Source: an uncultured Lachnospiraceae bacterium
Lineage (GTDB): Bacteria; Bacillota; Clostridia; Lachnospirales; Lachnospiraceae
DNA length: 43,271 bases
Reading direction: 5' to 3'
Assembly: GCA_910579465.1 (NCBI GenBank)
Contig: CAJTUB010000013.1
Coordinates: 1-43,271, forward strand
The notes beneath the pieces were generated by a model. The model was not told the DNA's origin. It did not search any database and saw only the letters and a program-made list of their open reading frames with translations. The translations under genes were made by a program, and so were the position numbers. Below, piece by piece: positions 1 to 8,267 of this stretch; the first letter of the stretch is position 1, and each line of letters opens with the position of its first letter.

Positions 1-185
1 CTGAATGCCACTTATCGAAAGCTGAACCGCCAGAGGAGCGTATTTCCAAGTGATATTGCGCTGTTCAAGGCCCTCTGTATCTATCCACCTTTGAGGCCAC
101 GAAAAAGTGGACAATGCCTATCCGTAACTGGGGGCAGGTTTATGGGGAACTGAGCATCATGTACGAGGGACGGCTGCCGGAATAA
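1..185 (+). pseudogene. IS256 transposase, C-terminal fragment with frameshift
   Basis: Frame 1 reads LNATYRKLNRQRSVFPSD, matching the C-terminal region of the IS256 transposase at 5201-6441. After about position 72 the reading frame must shift by one base to continue as STFEATKKWT through GQVYGEL to MYEGRLPE and the TAA stop at 183-185. The fragment therefore carries a single-base frameshift as well as lacking everything upstream of the window. It is non-functional as seen. Confidence 0.85.
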
Positions 186-349
186 TCCATAAAAAGTTCA
201 GCAAGACAGGCGGAAAATACCGCCTGCTCTTGACATGCCCTGACGCTGCTGTTATATATAAAGCATGGGCTGGAAGCTCCGGGACGCGCCTTCAGCCCTG
301 ATCATTATCATAGAAGCTCTGAGTTTATAGACTTTTCTTCACACACTCA
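1..349 (+). mobile_element. IS256-family element, 3' remnant
   Basis: The window opens inside an IS256-type element. The remnant holds the end of the transposase gene (to 185), a short non-coding tail, and a terminal inverted repeat at about 322-349. That repeat (tttatagacttttcttcaca) resembles the reverse complement of the left end of the second IS256 copy at 5039. The element end directly abuts an IS481-type transposase fragment, so IS256 probably inserted into or beside it. The left part lies outside the window. Confidence 0.8.
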
Positions 350-355
350 CAAGAC

Positions 356-566
356 ATGCTCTACCGTCTATCCCTTATTAAATATGCTGAAAAGTATGGT
401 GTTTCCGACGCTGCCCGTAAATACCACACCAACAGGCAGTATATCTACCACTGGAAGCGCCGTTATGACGGCTCCATCGAATCCCTGCGCTGCCGTTCCC
501 GCAGACCGCACCATCATCCCGCCCAGCATACCACGGAAGAGGTTTCCTTCATCCGGAACATGCGCG
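356..566 (+). pseudogene. IS481-type transposase, N-terminal fragment
   Basis: This encodes about 70 residues of an N-terminal helix-turn-helix segment (SLIKYAEKYGVSDAARKYHT, then QYIYHWKRRYDGSIESLR) typical of IS481-like DDE transposases. Homology stops near FIRNMR at about 566, where the sequence becomes the antisense of an IS1182 transposase. The C-terminal part of what appears to be the same gene resumes at about 1740. The middle, with most of the DDE catalytic core, is missing. The real start may have been upstream, cut by the IS256 end at about 349. Confidence 0.75.
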
Positions 567-1701
567 GGTTCTTATTCTTCTTTTCTTTTTTACGTCTGTC
601 CAGATATTTATGGACTGCCAGATGCCCTGCCTTACACCGGTACATCCCTGTGTCTTTATTAAATTCAAATTCATTTTCCTTTGTACGGTTTCCCTGCGTA
701 ATGATACTGTTCAGTCTGGAAATCAGTTCATAACCGCCGTCCTGCGCTGTTTCAATATTTTTCTGTTCGGAATAGGCTGTGTCCCTGATTGCCATTTCCA
801 CTTCCATCCCGGTTACCCTGCTTTTGCGGACCAGTTCCGGCAGTTCTTTTACATCTGTTTTTTCGTCGCTAGTAATGGTGGCTGCTGTAATGATACGTTC
901 CTCACTCATTGCTATGTGTGTTTTGTAACCAAAGAAAGAACTGTCTGCTGTCTTATGGCCTGTCTTTGCGTCTGCATCTCTTGAAGTTTCGATATGTTCA
1001 AGGTCATCTTTTACAGCTTCTTCCAGCAGATTCAGCTTCTCCCTTACTTTAGGATAACTGCACAACTCAGCTTTTTCTTTGATGACCGAGAGCAGAGCAT
1101 GGCAGTATGCCAGTTCTTTTTCCAAAGAATCTTCTGTATTTTTATTCGGAAACTGCTCTTTCATTGTTCCGTCTATTTCATAAACAGCACGCCGCAGTTT
1201 CTTTGACTGTTCTAAAAGCGCCTGTCTTGGTGTTTTTTGGTTGTATCTTGATTTTGTATGGGTTGCATCTACAATAATGGATTTTGATTTTATAATGCCT
1301 TTTTCTAATGCGATCTGGACTGTTTTTGTGATCAGCATGTCCAACAGGTTCATATCTTTCAGGCGCAGTTTGCGGAATTTTGTCAGGGAACTTGGATTGA
1401 TTACGCTTTCTTCCGGTGTTATATCAAGAAAGTATTTGAAGGACATGTCGTATTTAGAGCGTTCCACAACGTCAATATCAGATAAATCATAGATAGATTT
1501 CAGGAGCAGGTATTTGAACATCCTGACAGGCGGGACTGCATTGCGTCCATTATCAAGACAATATTTATTAATAAGCTCTTCATAAATAAATCCGAAATCA
1601 ACCAGTTCATTCATCTGCTGGAGCAGGTTGTGCTTTGGAACGACTAATTCATATATTTTCATGTATGGGCTTAATATTAACTTCTGCTGTTGTTTAACCA
1701 T
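558..1701 (-). pseudogene. IS1182-family transposase, C-terminally truncated
   Basis: About 380 residues resemble IS1182-family transposases. The N-terminal DUF772-like part runs from about residue 10 to 110 (SPYMKIYELVVPKHNLLQQM, YLLLKSIYDLSDIDVVERS). The first catalytic Asp lies in SIIVDATHT, and later conserved stretches include SSFFGYKTH and DTAYSEQKNIE. Homology ends at about KKEKKNKNPRM; the last residues of the frame are antisense to the IS481 fragment, so the C-terminal catalytic part and the right end of the element are lost. The ATG at 1699-1701 has no obvious ribosome site, as is common in transposases. It lies inside the IS481-type gene in opposite orientation. Confidence 0.8.
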
Positions 1702-1739
1702 AATGCCACAGCCTGTATTTGATAATTACATTATACCAA

Positions 1740-1969
1740 ATGCAGGCGGTGGTATCTACTTTTTCAGCGGCCTCCATAACGGGAAGGTGGAACGGAGCCA
1801 CCGCAAAGACGATGAAAGGTTCTATGCCACACATAGCTTTGATTCCTCTGAGGACTTTGCAAGGCAGCTGGAGGTGTACAACCGGAGGGACTATAACAAT
1901 TTCCCTATGCGGGCACTGGGATGGAAAACGCCGGAACAGGTACTGAAAGATTATCTGCGGTCAGTGTAA
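1740..1969 (+). pseudogene. IS481-type transposase, C-terminal fragment
   Basis: The frame HNGKVERSHRKDDERFYATH followed by FARQLEVYNRRDYNNFPMRALGWKTPEQVL ends at TAA 1967-1969. It is the C-terminal end of an IS481-like integrase core, including the conserved N-G-K-V-E-R-S-H segment that carries the catalytic Glu. It is the probable continuation of the fragment at 356-566. Together the two pieces make only about 150 of the roughly 300 residues expected, so the IS1182 insertion was accompanied by deletion. Confidence 0.75.
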
Positions 1970-2019
1970 CAAATGTTTGACAAACCTACAACTTTTTTTA
2001 TTTTAATTGTAAATTTTTG

Positions 2020-2048
2020 TTGAAAAATAGGCATGTATATGGTAAAAT
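2020..2048 (+). promoter_or_regulatory. Promoter upstream of decayed yjdF gene, with long leader
   Basis: TTGAAA (2020-2025) and TAAAAT (2043-2048) are spaced by 17 bp. Transcription would start near 2055, giving a leader of about 130 nt before the GTG at 2185. The leader contains small hairpins (TCAGT-CGT-ACTGA at about 2105-2117). Genes of the yjdF family are often controlled by the yjdF-motif riboswitch, so the leader is a candidate relic; the fold could not be matched from memory. Confidence 0.55.
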
Positions 2049-2184
2049 ATAGGAGAAGTAATAAAAACATAATGTAAGATAATCATACAAAATGGCTAGA
2101 TAGTTCAGTCGTACTGATTCAGTGTAAGTAGCTTTACTTTCTTGTGTTGCTCGTTCTTTGTTTATTGCAATTATTTAGAAAGTA

Positions 2185-2552
2185 GTGAAAATTGGCAGTA
2201 TTTTTGAAGAACCATTTTGGGTAGGAATGTTTGAATGTATATCGGATGGAAGGTTATCTGTGTGTAAACTTACATTTGGTGCAGAGTTAAAAGACTATAA
2301 AATATATGAGTTTGTTCTAAAAGCTTACTATTGCTATAATTTAGTTCGTCTGTAGCAGCTGATGTAAGAGAAGCTGGTAGTAATCCTAAGCGAATACAGT
2401 GAAATGCGGAAGCAAATACAGAACACTGGGATAGGAACAAAATCGCAATGGGATTTAAATTATAGCAAGAGCAATTGAAAATTGAACGTAAGGGTATGAA
2501 CCAGGAACAACGGGAAGTAGAGAAACAATAGCAGTTTGAACTGAAACAATAA
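2185..2552 (+). pseudogene. yjdF: YjdF family (DUF2992) gene, decayed
   Basis: From a GTG at 2185 the sequence reads MKIGSIFEEPFWVGMFE and then SVCKLTFGAELKDYKIYEFV, which is the YjdF/DUF2992 N-terminus. A one-base frameshift near 2340 continues as SSSVAADVREAGSNPKRIQ. Three in-frame stops follow in the Lys/Gln/Glu-rich C-terminal helix (KLQQEQ, REVEKQ, QFELKQ). Length and order match the roughly 130-residue family, whose members are of unknown function and commonly linked to an aza-aromatic-sensing riboswitch. At least one frameshift plus several stops make it clearly inactive. Confidence 0.8.
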
Positions 2553-2563
2553 AATTCTGTAGA

Positions 2564-3118
2564 CCTAAAAGTTATAAGTTTATTGAAGAATTAAAACCTG
2601 GTAGAACTGGAAAAACGATAAAAATGCAGGATACTACCGTAAATGAAAAATTTGTGTGCAAGAAGTACGATCCAGAACAAAAAGAGTAAGAGGAAGAATT
2701 CTATACCCGTTTTGTTGATGAAATAAAGATAATGTATTCTGTATGTAATAGCAATATTGTAAGAATTTTTGATTACTTTTCATATCCTGAAATTAAAATA
2801 GTATACATTATAATGGAGTATATTGAAGGTAGAGATATATACGATTATTTTCAATTTGAAGAGGGAGAACAAATTAATTCAGTATTTGTTTAGATTATTA
2901 ATGCTTTTGTATACTTGGAGAAAACCAGGATTTTGTATAAAGATGTGAGGGAAAGAGATGTGTTATTGATAATTCGGGTACTGTGAAAATAATTGATTTG
3001 GGAAGAGATTTAATGCAGATGGGTCTAATAAGCAAGTATCGTACTTAACTGGCCAGCTTCTCAAATACCGGAAGAAATATGGAAAGAAGTATTCAACGTA
3101 AAAACAGAGCAAATATAG
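2564..3118 (+). pseudogene. Ser/Thr protein kinase-like gene, decayed
   Basis: Reading across stops and frame changes gives a eukaryotic-type kinase order: a Gly-rich start (FIEELKPGRTGKT), a beta-3 lysine segment (KFVCKKYDP), a hinge region (VYIIMEYIEGRDIYDYF), a degenerate catalytic loop (ILYKDVRERDVLL), and a DFG-like metal loop (TVKIIDLG). The tail LNWPASQIPEEIWKEVFN also resembles kinase C-lobe sequence. Stops at about 2686 and 2893 and two or more frameshifts near 2960-3050 abolish the product. It sits between the yjdF relic and the intact deoxyribosyltransferase-like gene, all on one strand, and may be part of a former operon or defence locus (inference). Confidence 0.7.
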
Positions 3119-3267
3119 CGGCCAAGAAAAAAAGTTGTGGTACCCATATAATACCTGTTTGGTGCGAAACTGTAAATAAGGCGTAAAATATGGATATTAT
3201 GGTTATGAAAATCTTTAAAAGGCAATCGTATATTTAACAAATATATTATATATAAGGAGGATAAGTT

Positions 3268-4536
3268 ATGAATGAAAGAATATGTTTTGTTATTTCTACG
3301 ATAGGTAGCGAAAACTCAGAAGAACGGTTAAGTGCTAATAAGTTTTTAGAATTAACTAAAGAAATTGGCGAAATACATCACTTAAAGGTTATTCGGGCGG
3401 ATGAAGTAAGCGGGACTTCGGATATAAATAAGGATATAATAGAGATGGTACAAAATTCGGATTTATGTATTATTGATTTAACTGGATTAAATCCAAATGT
3501 GATGTATGAGTTTGGTATGAGGTATCAGACAGGGTTACCTTATATTGTTTGTGCCCAAAAGGAAACAAAATTGCCTTTTGATATTATATCACGAAGGACA
3601 ATTTTTTACGGTAACTTAGAAAAAACAAGTGATTATCGTGAAGCAAAGAAATCCATTCGGGACTTTATCAATCAATATGAGGAAAGGGATTATCAAGCTT
3701 CGTCATCAGTGAGTATAAATGATTTGTATCAAATGATACAACTTTTAATAGAGAAAGTTGAGAAAATAGAAAAAATAAATACGCAATCATATTCTGCAAT
3801 AGGTGTCAATAATGCTGTTGGTAATATTTTGGATAATGAAGATGTTGATGAATTGTTGAGACAATTAGCTCCAGCAGAGGCTTTTCATTATGCATACACG
3901 ACAAATCAAATAAGATTAGCGGAACGGTTACTTGATTATTGTCGAGATCAGCCCATTGGACATTTTATTAATAAATTATGTGCATTAGCAGCACTTGGAT
4001 CAAAAAAGGCTATTGATGAACTGTCAGAATATTATAAAGAGAATATTTCGAATATATCAATTGAGATGATGAAGGAGATGTTAGGATCTATAGTTTCAGG
4101 CTTTAATCATCAAGATTCTGAATGTGAAAACATGGATCGAATGGAAGAGTTATTTGGTATCACTGAAGGGGAACTGAATACCAATAATGATAAAGCTTTT
4201 TTCCATAATCAGAAGGCTAGATTTTATGCAGGGGCTAAAAAATTGGATTTAGCTAAAGAAAATGCAGAAAAAGCAATACAGTTAATTGATACAGAACCTG
4301 CATATATCTATAATTATGCGATAATTTTAACTGAACTAGGGGACAAAGAGAGGGCTTTGGAAAATGCAAAAAAATTATTATCATTTGAAGAGAATTTAAA
4401 TGCGGATCACTTGTCGTTTGCATGTAGAATGTTAAAAGAATCCTCGCTCCCGACAGATGGGGAATTATATAATCATTGTCTCAATAGATTAGAAAAGATC
4501 AGCCCGTATAAGGCTAGGCTAATTAGATTTTTATAA
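3268..4536 (+). CDS. Nucleoside deoxyribosyltransferase/TIR-like N-terminus with TPR-like C-terminus
   Basis: A 422-residue soluble protein. Residues 1-145 look like a nucleoside 2-deoxyribosyltransferase or TIR-like Rossmannoid fold. It begins with a beta strand (ICFVISTIGS), followed by an acidic segment (VIRADEVSG), a strand SDLCIIDLTGLNPNVMYEFG in which D and the N-x-x-Y-E-G pattern are typical of this superfamily, and ISRRTIFYG. Residues about 300-400 contain TPR-like helical hairpins (FFHNQKARFYAGAKKLDLAK, YIYNYAIILTELGDKERALE). No signal peptide or membrane segment is visible. The start is supported by AAGGAGGATAAGTTATG. The gene is AT-rich and intact among decayed genes and insertion sequences. 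Related N-terminal domains occur as NAD- or nucleotide-cleaving effectors in prokaryotic conflict systems; a defence role here is inference. Confidence 0.7.
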   Translation: MNERICFVISTIGSENSEERLSANKFLELTKEIGEIHHLKVIRADEVSGTSDINKDIIEMVQNSDLCIIDLTGLNPNVMYEFGMRYQTGLPYIVCAQKETKLPFDIISRRTIFYGNLEKTSDYREAKKSIRDFINQYEERDYQASSSVSINDLYQMIQLLIEKVEKIEKINTQSYSAIGVNNAVGNILDNEDVDELLRQLAPAEAFHYAYTTNQIRLAERLLDYCRDQPIGHFINKLCALAALGSKKAIDELSEYYKENISNISIEMMKEMLGSIVSGFNHQDSECENMDRMEELFGITEGELNTNNDKAFFHNQKARFYAGAKKLDLAKENAEKAIQLIDTEPAYIYNYAIILTELGDKERALENAKKLLSFEENLNADHLSFACRMLKESSLPTDGELYNHCLNRLEKISPYKARLIRFL

Positions 4537-5038
4537 GTTGTATAATTTGTTGAATATTTAATCATTGGCAACATTTTGGCAACAGAAAATCAGCAAGCCA
4601 TAATAAATGACGTAATTGAAGTAAAAACGCGTGTGAATTTGCATAAAACTTAGGCAAATAGAGTTAAGAACAACAAAGAACACGCCGAATTCGAATAATG
4701 GAAATATAGACTGAAAGGCTTGGAAAATGTGATGTTTACGGTGATAAGGAAGTATAGAAACTAACTTATCATTCATGCTGACAAACAGAGTGCAAGCAAA
4801 AGCAGAGGGGAAATTACGTTTTAACCGTAATGCCCTTTGTTTTATTTTCAAAAGGTGATTGAAAGTGAGTGATTCTAATGATATACTAAACCGAAAAAAG
4901 GATGATGTATAATAAGTTTGGCAAATTATGATTGGATAAAAGATTATTTTGGGTCAAGTAATTCATAAGTTGATCAAAGGCATTATCATGTAAAAGTTTG
5001 GTTTGTACATCGCTAATTAACTCGGTATTAGATGTATC
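4537..5038. other. AT-rich non-coding gap before IS256
   Basis: No intact gene is visible in this 500-base stretch. It contains one copy of a 50-bp dispersed repeat (4585-4634) and an imperfect hairpin at about 4806-4836 (ATTACG-ttttaac-CGTAAT) followed by a T-rich run, a possible terminator. A short open stretch near 4925-4968 encodes ANYDWIKDYFGSSNS and is probably the tail of a lost gene. The right border is the IS256 inverted repeat. Confidence 0.5.
4585..4634 (+). repeat. 50-bp dispersed repeat, copy 1
   Basis: About 50 bases here (core GACGTAATTGAAGTAAAAAC) match the stretch at 8882-8930 with only a few differences and one indel. Weaker similarity continues for about 20 bases downstream. 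Both copies lie shortly after the end of an intact gene and neither sits in an obvious reading frame. They may be remnants of an element end or of a duplicated 3' region. Confidence 0.7.
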
Positions 5039-6523
5039 GAGACTATGAGAAGAAAAGTCTGTAAATACAGATCTTCTATGATAATGAAGGGCGAACGGCT
5101 CGAAAAAGCTGCTTTTGCCCTTGTTTTATATAGAACAGTTCTTTATGGACATGTCAAGTACGGGCGGTGCTCCCGCCCGTCTGGATGGCGTAAATTTTTC
5201 CTATTCCGGCAGCCGTCCTTCATACATGGTGCCCAGCTCCCCATAGACCTGTGCCCAGTTCCGGATTGTGGAAGTCCACTTTTTGGTGGCTTCAAAGGTT
5301 GCCAGGTACAGGGCATTTAAAAGGACGGTATCGCCCGGGAATACGCTTCTCTGGCGGTTCAGCTTCCGGTAGGTGGAATTCAGCGATTTTATGGCGTTTG
5401 TCGTATAAATGACCTTTCTGACGGCTGCAGAAAACTTGAAGATCGGGAAAATGGCATCCGAGTTGTCTTTCCAGCGTTTCATGGAATTCGGGTATTTCGG
5501 CGTCCATTTTTCGGTTACCCGCTCCAGCGCCGCCAATGCCTTTTTCTCGTCCGCCGCCTGGTAGATCGTCTTTAAATCTGTCGCGAATGCCTTCCTGTCC
5601 TTGTCAGGGACGTATTTCAGGGTATTCCTGACTTGATGAACGATGCGGCGCTGGTATTCTGCCCTAGGGAATGCGGTGGCAATCGCATCCCTGATCCCGC
5701 TAAGACCATCTGCGCAGATGATTAAAATATCCTTCACTCCGCGGTTTTTCAGTTCGTTCAGCACGGACAGCCAGTACCTGGAGCTTTCGTTGTCCCCCAC
5801 ATTGATGGACAGCACTTCTTTCCGCTCTTCCGTGTTGGTGCCGAGAATGACATAGGCCGCCAGTTTCCGGATCATGCCGTTGTCCCGGACGGAATAGTGG
5901 ATGGCGTCAATGTAAAGGATGGGATATACTTCATCCAGGGAACGGTTCTGCCAGCCTTTGATCTGCGGGAGGATCTTGTCCGAGACATCAGAAATAAAGC
6001 CTTCTGATGTCTCAAACCCGTAGATATCCTCTATGGTTCGGAGATCTGCCGGGTCGTCATGCCTTTTGCGTACATGGAAATGATCTTCTGGTCAATGTCG
6101 GAAATATCCTTCTGGCGTTTTTTGACTACCTGTGGCTCAAAGGTGGATTTACGGTTCTGCGGAACTTCAATCTCCATAGTACCATAGCGGCTGTTCACGC
6201 GCTTGTTTTTATACCCGTTACGGCAATCGTCGTTATCGGAGCGCTCCGATTTTTCGTAGCCGAGGTGTCCGTCCATCTCGGCTTCCATCATTTCCCTGAT
6301 GGTGCCGCCGAGAAGGTCTTTGAGGGCATCCTGGATGTCTTCGGCAGATTGGATGTCGTATTCTTACAGGAGCTGATGGATGATGCTGCGTTTCCCTTCC
6401 GTCATTTGTACTTTGTGTACGGGTTTCTTTTCTCTTGCCATAATAATAGGCCTCCTTATGATAGTTTATTTTATCATAGAAGACCTATTAAAACACTATT
6501 TACAGAAAAAGTTTCATACTCTC
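5039..6523 (-). mobile_element. IS256-family insertion sequence, nearly complete
   Basis: A 1,485-bp element bounded by imperfect inverted repeats. The left end (5039) begins GAGACTATGAGAAGAAAAGT; the reverse complement of the right end (6523) begins GAGAGTATGAAACTTTTTCT; both then share CTGTAAATA. A second, inner pair (ATCTTCTATGATAA and its complement) lies just inside. The transposase runs leftward. No clear 8-bp target duplication is seen, so the flanks may have drifted or recombined. The transposase gene carries inactivating lesions. Confidence 0.85.
5201..6441 (-). pseudogene. IS256-family transposase with stop, frameshift and altered catalytic residue
   Basis: The full-length frame starts at ATG 6441 (MAREKKPVHKVQ) after an AAGGAGG site. 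It is stopped at codon 26 (TAA, 6364-6366), restarts, and shifts frame near 6030 after TTRQISE before continuing as IYGFETSEGFISD. The conserved Mutator/IS256 features follow: YIDAIHYSVRD (first Asp), CADGLSG (second Asp), QRRIVHQVRN (the usual C-x2-H is R-x2-H), and TTNAIKSLN, where the family normally has a catalytic Glu (TTNAIESLN). Its spacing of about 107 residues from the second Asp fits the third acidic residue. The copy should be inactive. Confidence 0.85.
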
Positions 6524-6568
6524 TATTTGAAATATAATTGTTTTTTGGACGTAACAGTAAATTTTGAT

Positions 6569-7042
6569 TTATAGATACCTTACCATAATATATTCTTCCT
6601 CATTTTCCTTCACAATTTCAAAACCGACTTTTAGATACATCTTTACCGCGTAGTTGGCTTTTTGAACAGATAAGGAAACTCGTTCATAGCCATGTGTTTT
6701 TAGGAAAGTAAGGATTTTATTCATCATAGCTGTGCCGATGCCCATTCCCCGGTACTCCTTATAAAGAGAAATTGCCAAAGAGGGCGTTTTATTATCGATA
6801 TGTCCGTAATCATTCATAATGCGCACCCAGACAGCACCAACAATTTTACCGTCAACCTCTGCAACAAAGCCTATATCATCTTTGGATTTCCCGAAGTGCT
6901 CAATATAGACCTGCAATTCTGGAGATGCGATAATGGTTTTAGGTGGAGGTTCGATGCCATCCGGAATGAAAATTGCTTCGTATAGGAAATTATCTAGTGA
7001 CGGATATTCATGCTTTCGTATTTTCCGTATTGTATAGTCCAT
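6569..7042 (-). CDS. GNAT-family N-acetyltransferase
   Basis: A 157-residue protein with the GNAT fold order. The N-terminal strand is YTIRKIRKHEYPSLD, the central strands GFVAEVDGKIVGAVWVRI, the acetyl-CoA pyrophosphate loop YRGMGIGTAMMNKILTF (R-G-x-G-x-G/A type), and the C-terminal NYAVKMYLKVGFEIVKENEE. The substrate is unknown. It starts at 7042 after a GGAAGG-like site and has its own promoter at 7082-7110. Its 3' end lies only 46 bases from the IS256 end, so readthrough into the element is likely. Confidence 0.85.
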   Translation of the reverse strand: MDYTIRKIRKHEYPSLDNFLYEAIFIPDGIEPPPKTIIASPELQVYIEHFGKSKDDIGFVAEVDGKIVGAVWVRIMNDYGHIDNKTPSLAISLYKEYRGMGIGTAMMNKILTFLKTHGYERVSLSVQKANYAVKMYLKVGFEIVKENEEEYIMVRYL

Positions 7043-7081
7043 AGATAATCCTTCCGATTTTATTTTCTTTGTTCTCTCTTT

Positions 7082-7110
7082 ATTCTAGCATAATTTACAT
7101 AATATGGCAA
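7082..7110 (-). promoter_or_regulatory. Promoter for the GNAT gene at 6569-7042
   Basis: On the minus strand, TTGCCA (7110-7105) and TAGAAT (7087-7082) are separated by 17 bp, with a 40-base leader to the ATG. The following 240 bases (7111-7354) show no gene or clear signal on either strand. Confidence 0.6.
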
Positions 7111-7354
7111 CAAAAATTTATCAGAAATGCTAAATCTAATAAAGAATGTTAAGCCTGATAAATGTTTTGTGGTTTCCGCAATATGGATGTAGTATAAGCT
7201 TTGAAGATGGAATGTTATGTGGGTTTGGCATACATAGCATTTTATTGGTTTTCTTTAAAGGCGAATAAGACGTTTTAGTAAAGCCTTGCGGTGAAGCAAA
7301 CAAGAGGCAGTTTCAGTTCCGCTCAATATAAATTCCTCAAATAAAAGCAATTTT

Positions 7355-7385
7355 TTTACAAAATCAAGAAGGAACGTGTTATAAT
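7355..7385 (+). promoter_or_regulatory. Probable promoter for the RimJ/RimL-like gene
   Basis: TTTACA (7355-7360) and a perfect TATAAT (7380-7385) are spaced by 19 bp, slightly long. The expected leader is about 115 nt before the start at 7508. Confidence 0.5.
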
Positions 7386-7507
7386 CAAAATACCAGAACA
7401 GACTTTCAAGAGGAACTATGTATGCGCAGGTGATCCAAGATATGAAATAAATTAGAAAAGGAATAGCTTGTGTGTTAATAAAAATATATCATGTAGGAGA
7501 GATGAAA

Positions 7508-8026
7508 ATGCTTTGTAACATAAGAAAATGGGAATTGTCGGACGCGGCGGATTTGGCAGCAGCGCTTTCGAATAAAAAGGTGCAGGATAACCTGCGGGAC
7601 GGATTGCCGTATCCTTATACGGAGCAGGACGGGAAAGAGTATATTTCTGCGATGCTTTCCGCGAAGGAAGATGAGACGTTTGCGTTTGCTGTCGTGGCGG
7701 ATGGAAAGGTGATTGGCAGTATCGGGTGTTTTCGTCAGGGGAATATACACAGGCAGACTGCCGAGTTGGGATACTATATTGCAGAGGAATATTGGGGCAG
7801 GGGTATTATGACGGAGGCTGTAATACAGATTTGCCAATATGTTTTTGGCAGGAGCGATATCCTCCGTATTTATGCAGAGCCGTTTGCGCACAATGCCGCA
7901 TCCTGCCGGGTACTTGAAAAAGCGGGCTTTCAATGCGAAGGAATCTTGAGAAGCAATGCGGTAAAGAACGGTGAGATTGTCGATATGAAGATGTATTCCC
8001 TGCTGAAAACAGAGTTTCTCTTTTAA
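7508..8026 (+). CDS. RimJ/RimL-type GNAT acetyltransferase
   Basis: A 172-residue GNAT of the RimJ/RimL (ribosomal-protein N-terminal acetyltransferase) subgroup. Typical segments are IRKWELSDAADLAAALSNKK, LPYPYTEQDGKEYI, VVADGKVIGSIGCF, ELGYYIAEEYWGRGIMTEAV (acetyl-CoA loop) and EPFAHNAASCRVLEKAGFQCEG. Many such proteins acetylate small molecules or antibiotics, so the ribosomal role is not assured. An in-frame GTG lies at 7472 and an ATG at 7502, but TAGGAG (7494-7499) is best spaced (8 nt) for the ATG at 7508. Confidence 0.85.
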   Translation: MLCNIRKWELSDAADLAAALSNKKVQDNLRDGLPYPYTEQDGKEYISAMLSAKEDETFAFAVVADGKVIGSIGCFRQGNIHRQTAELGYYIAEEYWGRGIMTEAVIQICQYVFGRSDILRIYAEPFAHNAASCRVLEKAGFQCEGILRSNAVKNGEIVDMKMYSLLKTEFLF

Positions 8027-8267
8027 TGGGGATTAGATTGTTTAATGGGTATTAAATAGCGGTGCCGGAAAGCGAGTCAGTATTCTTCGGAGTTGATATA
8101 CCCTTTAAATTATTTGAGATAACTGGAGATGTCATAATCAGATTAGCAAATTATCACATATATATTATAGCAAAAATCAGTATGAAATACAAGACTTGTA
8201 TTTGTCCTGCTTTTTTGGTAGATTTTCATTAAAATGATATTGAATCAAAATTGTAGGAGGCACAAAA

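Noticed and set aside
7111..7354. Search for a small gene in the gap upstream of the RimJ-like gene
   Set aside because: All frames are short or stop-rich and none has a ribosome site with recognisable sequence.
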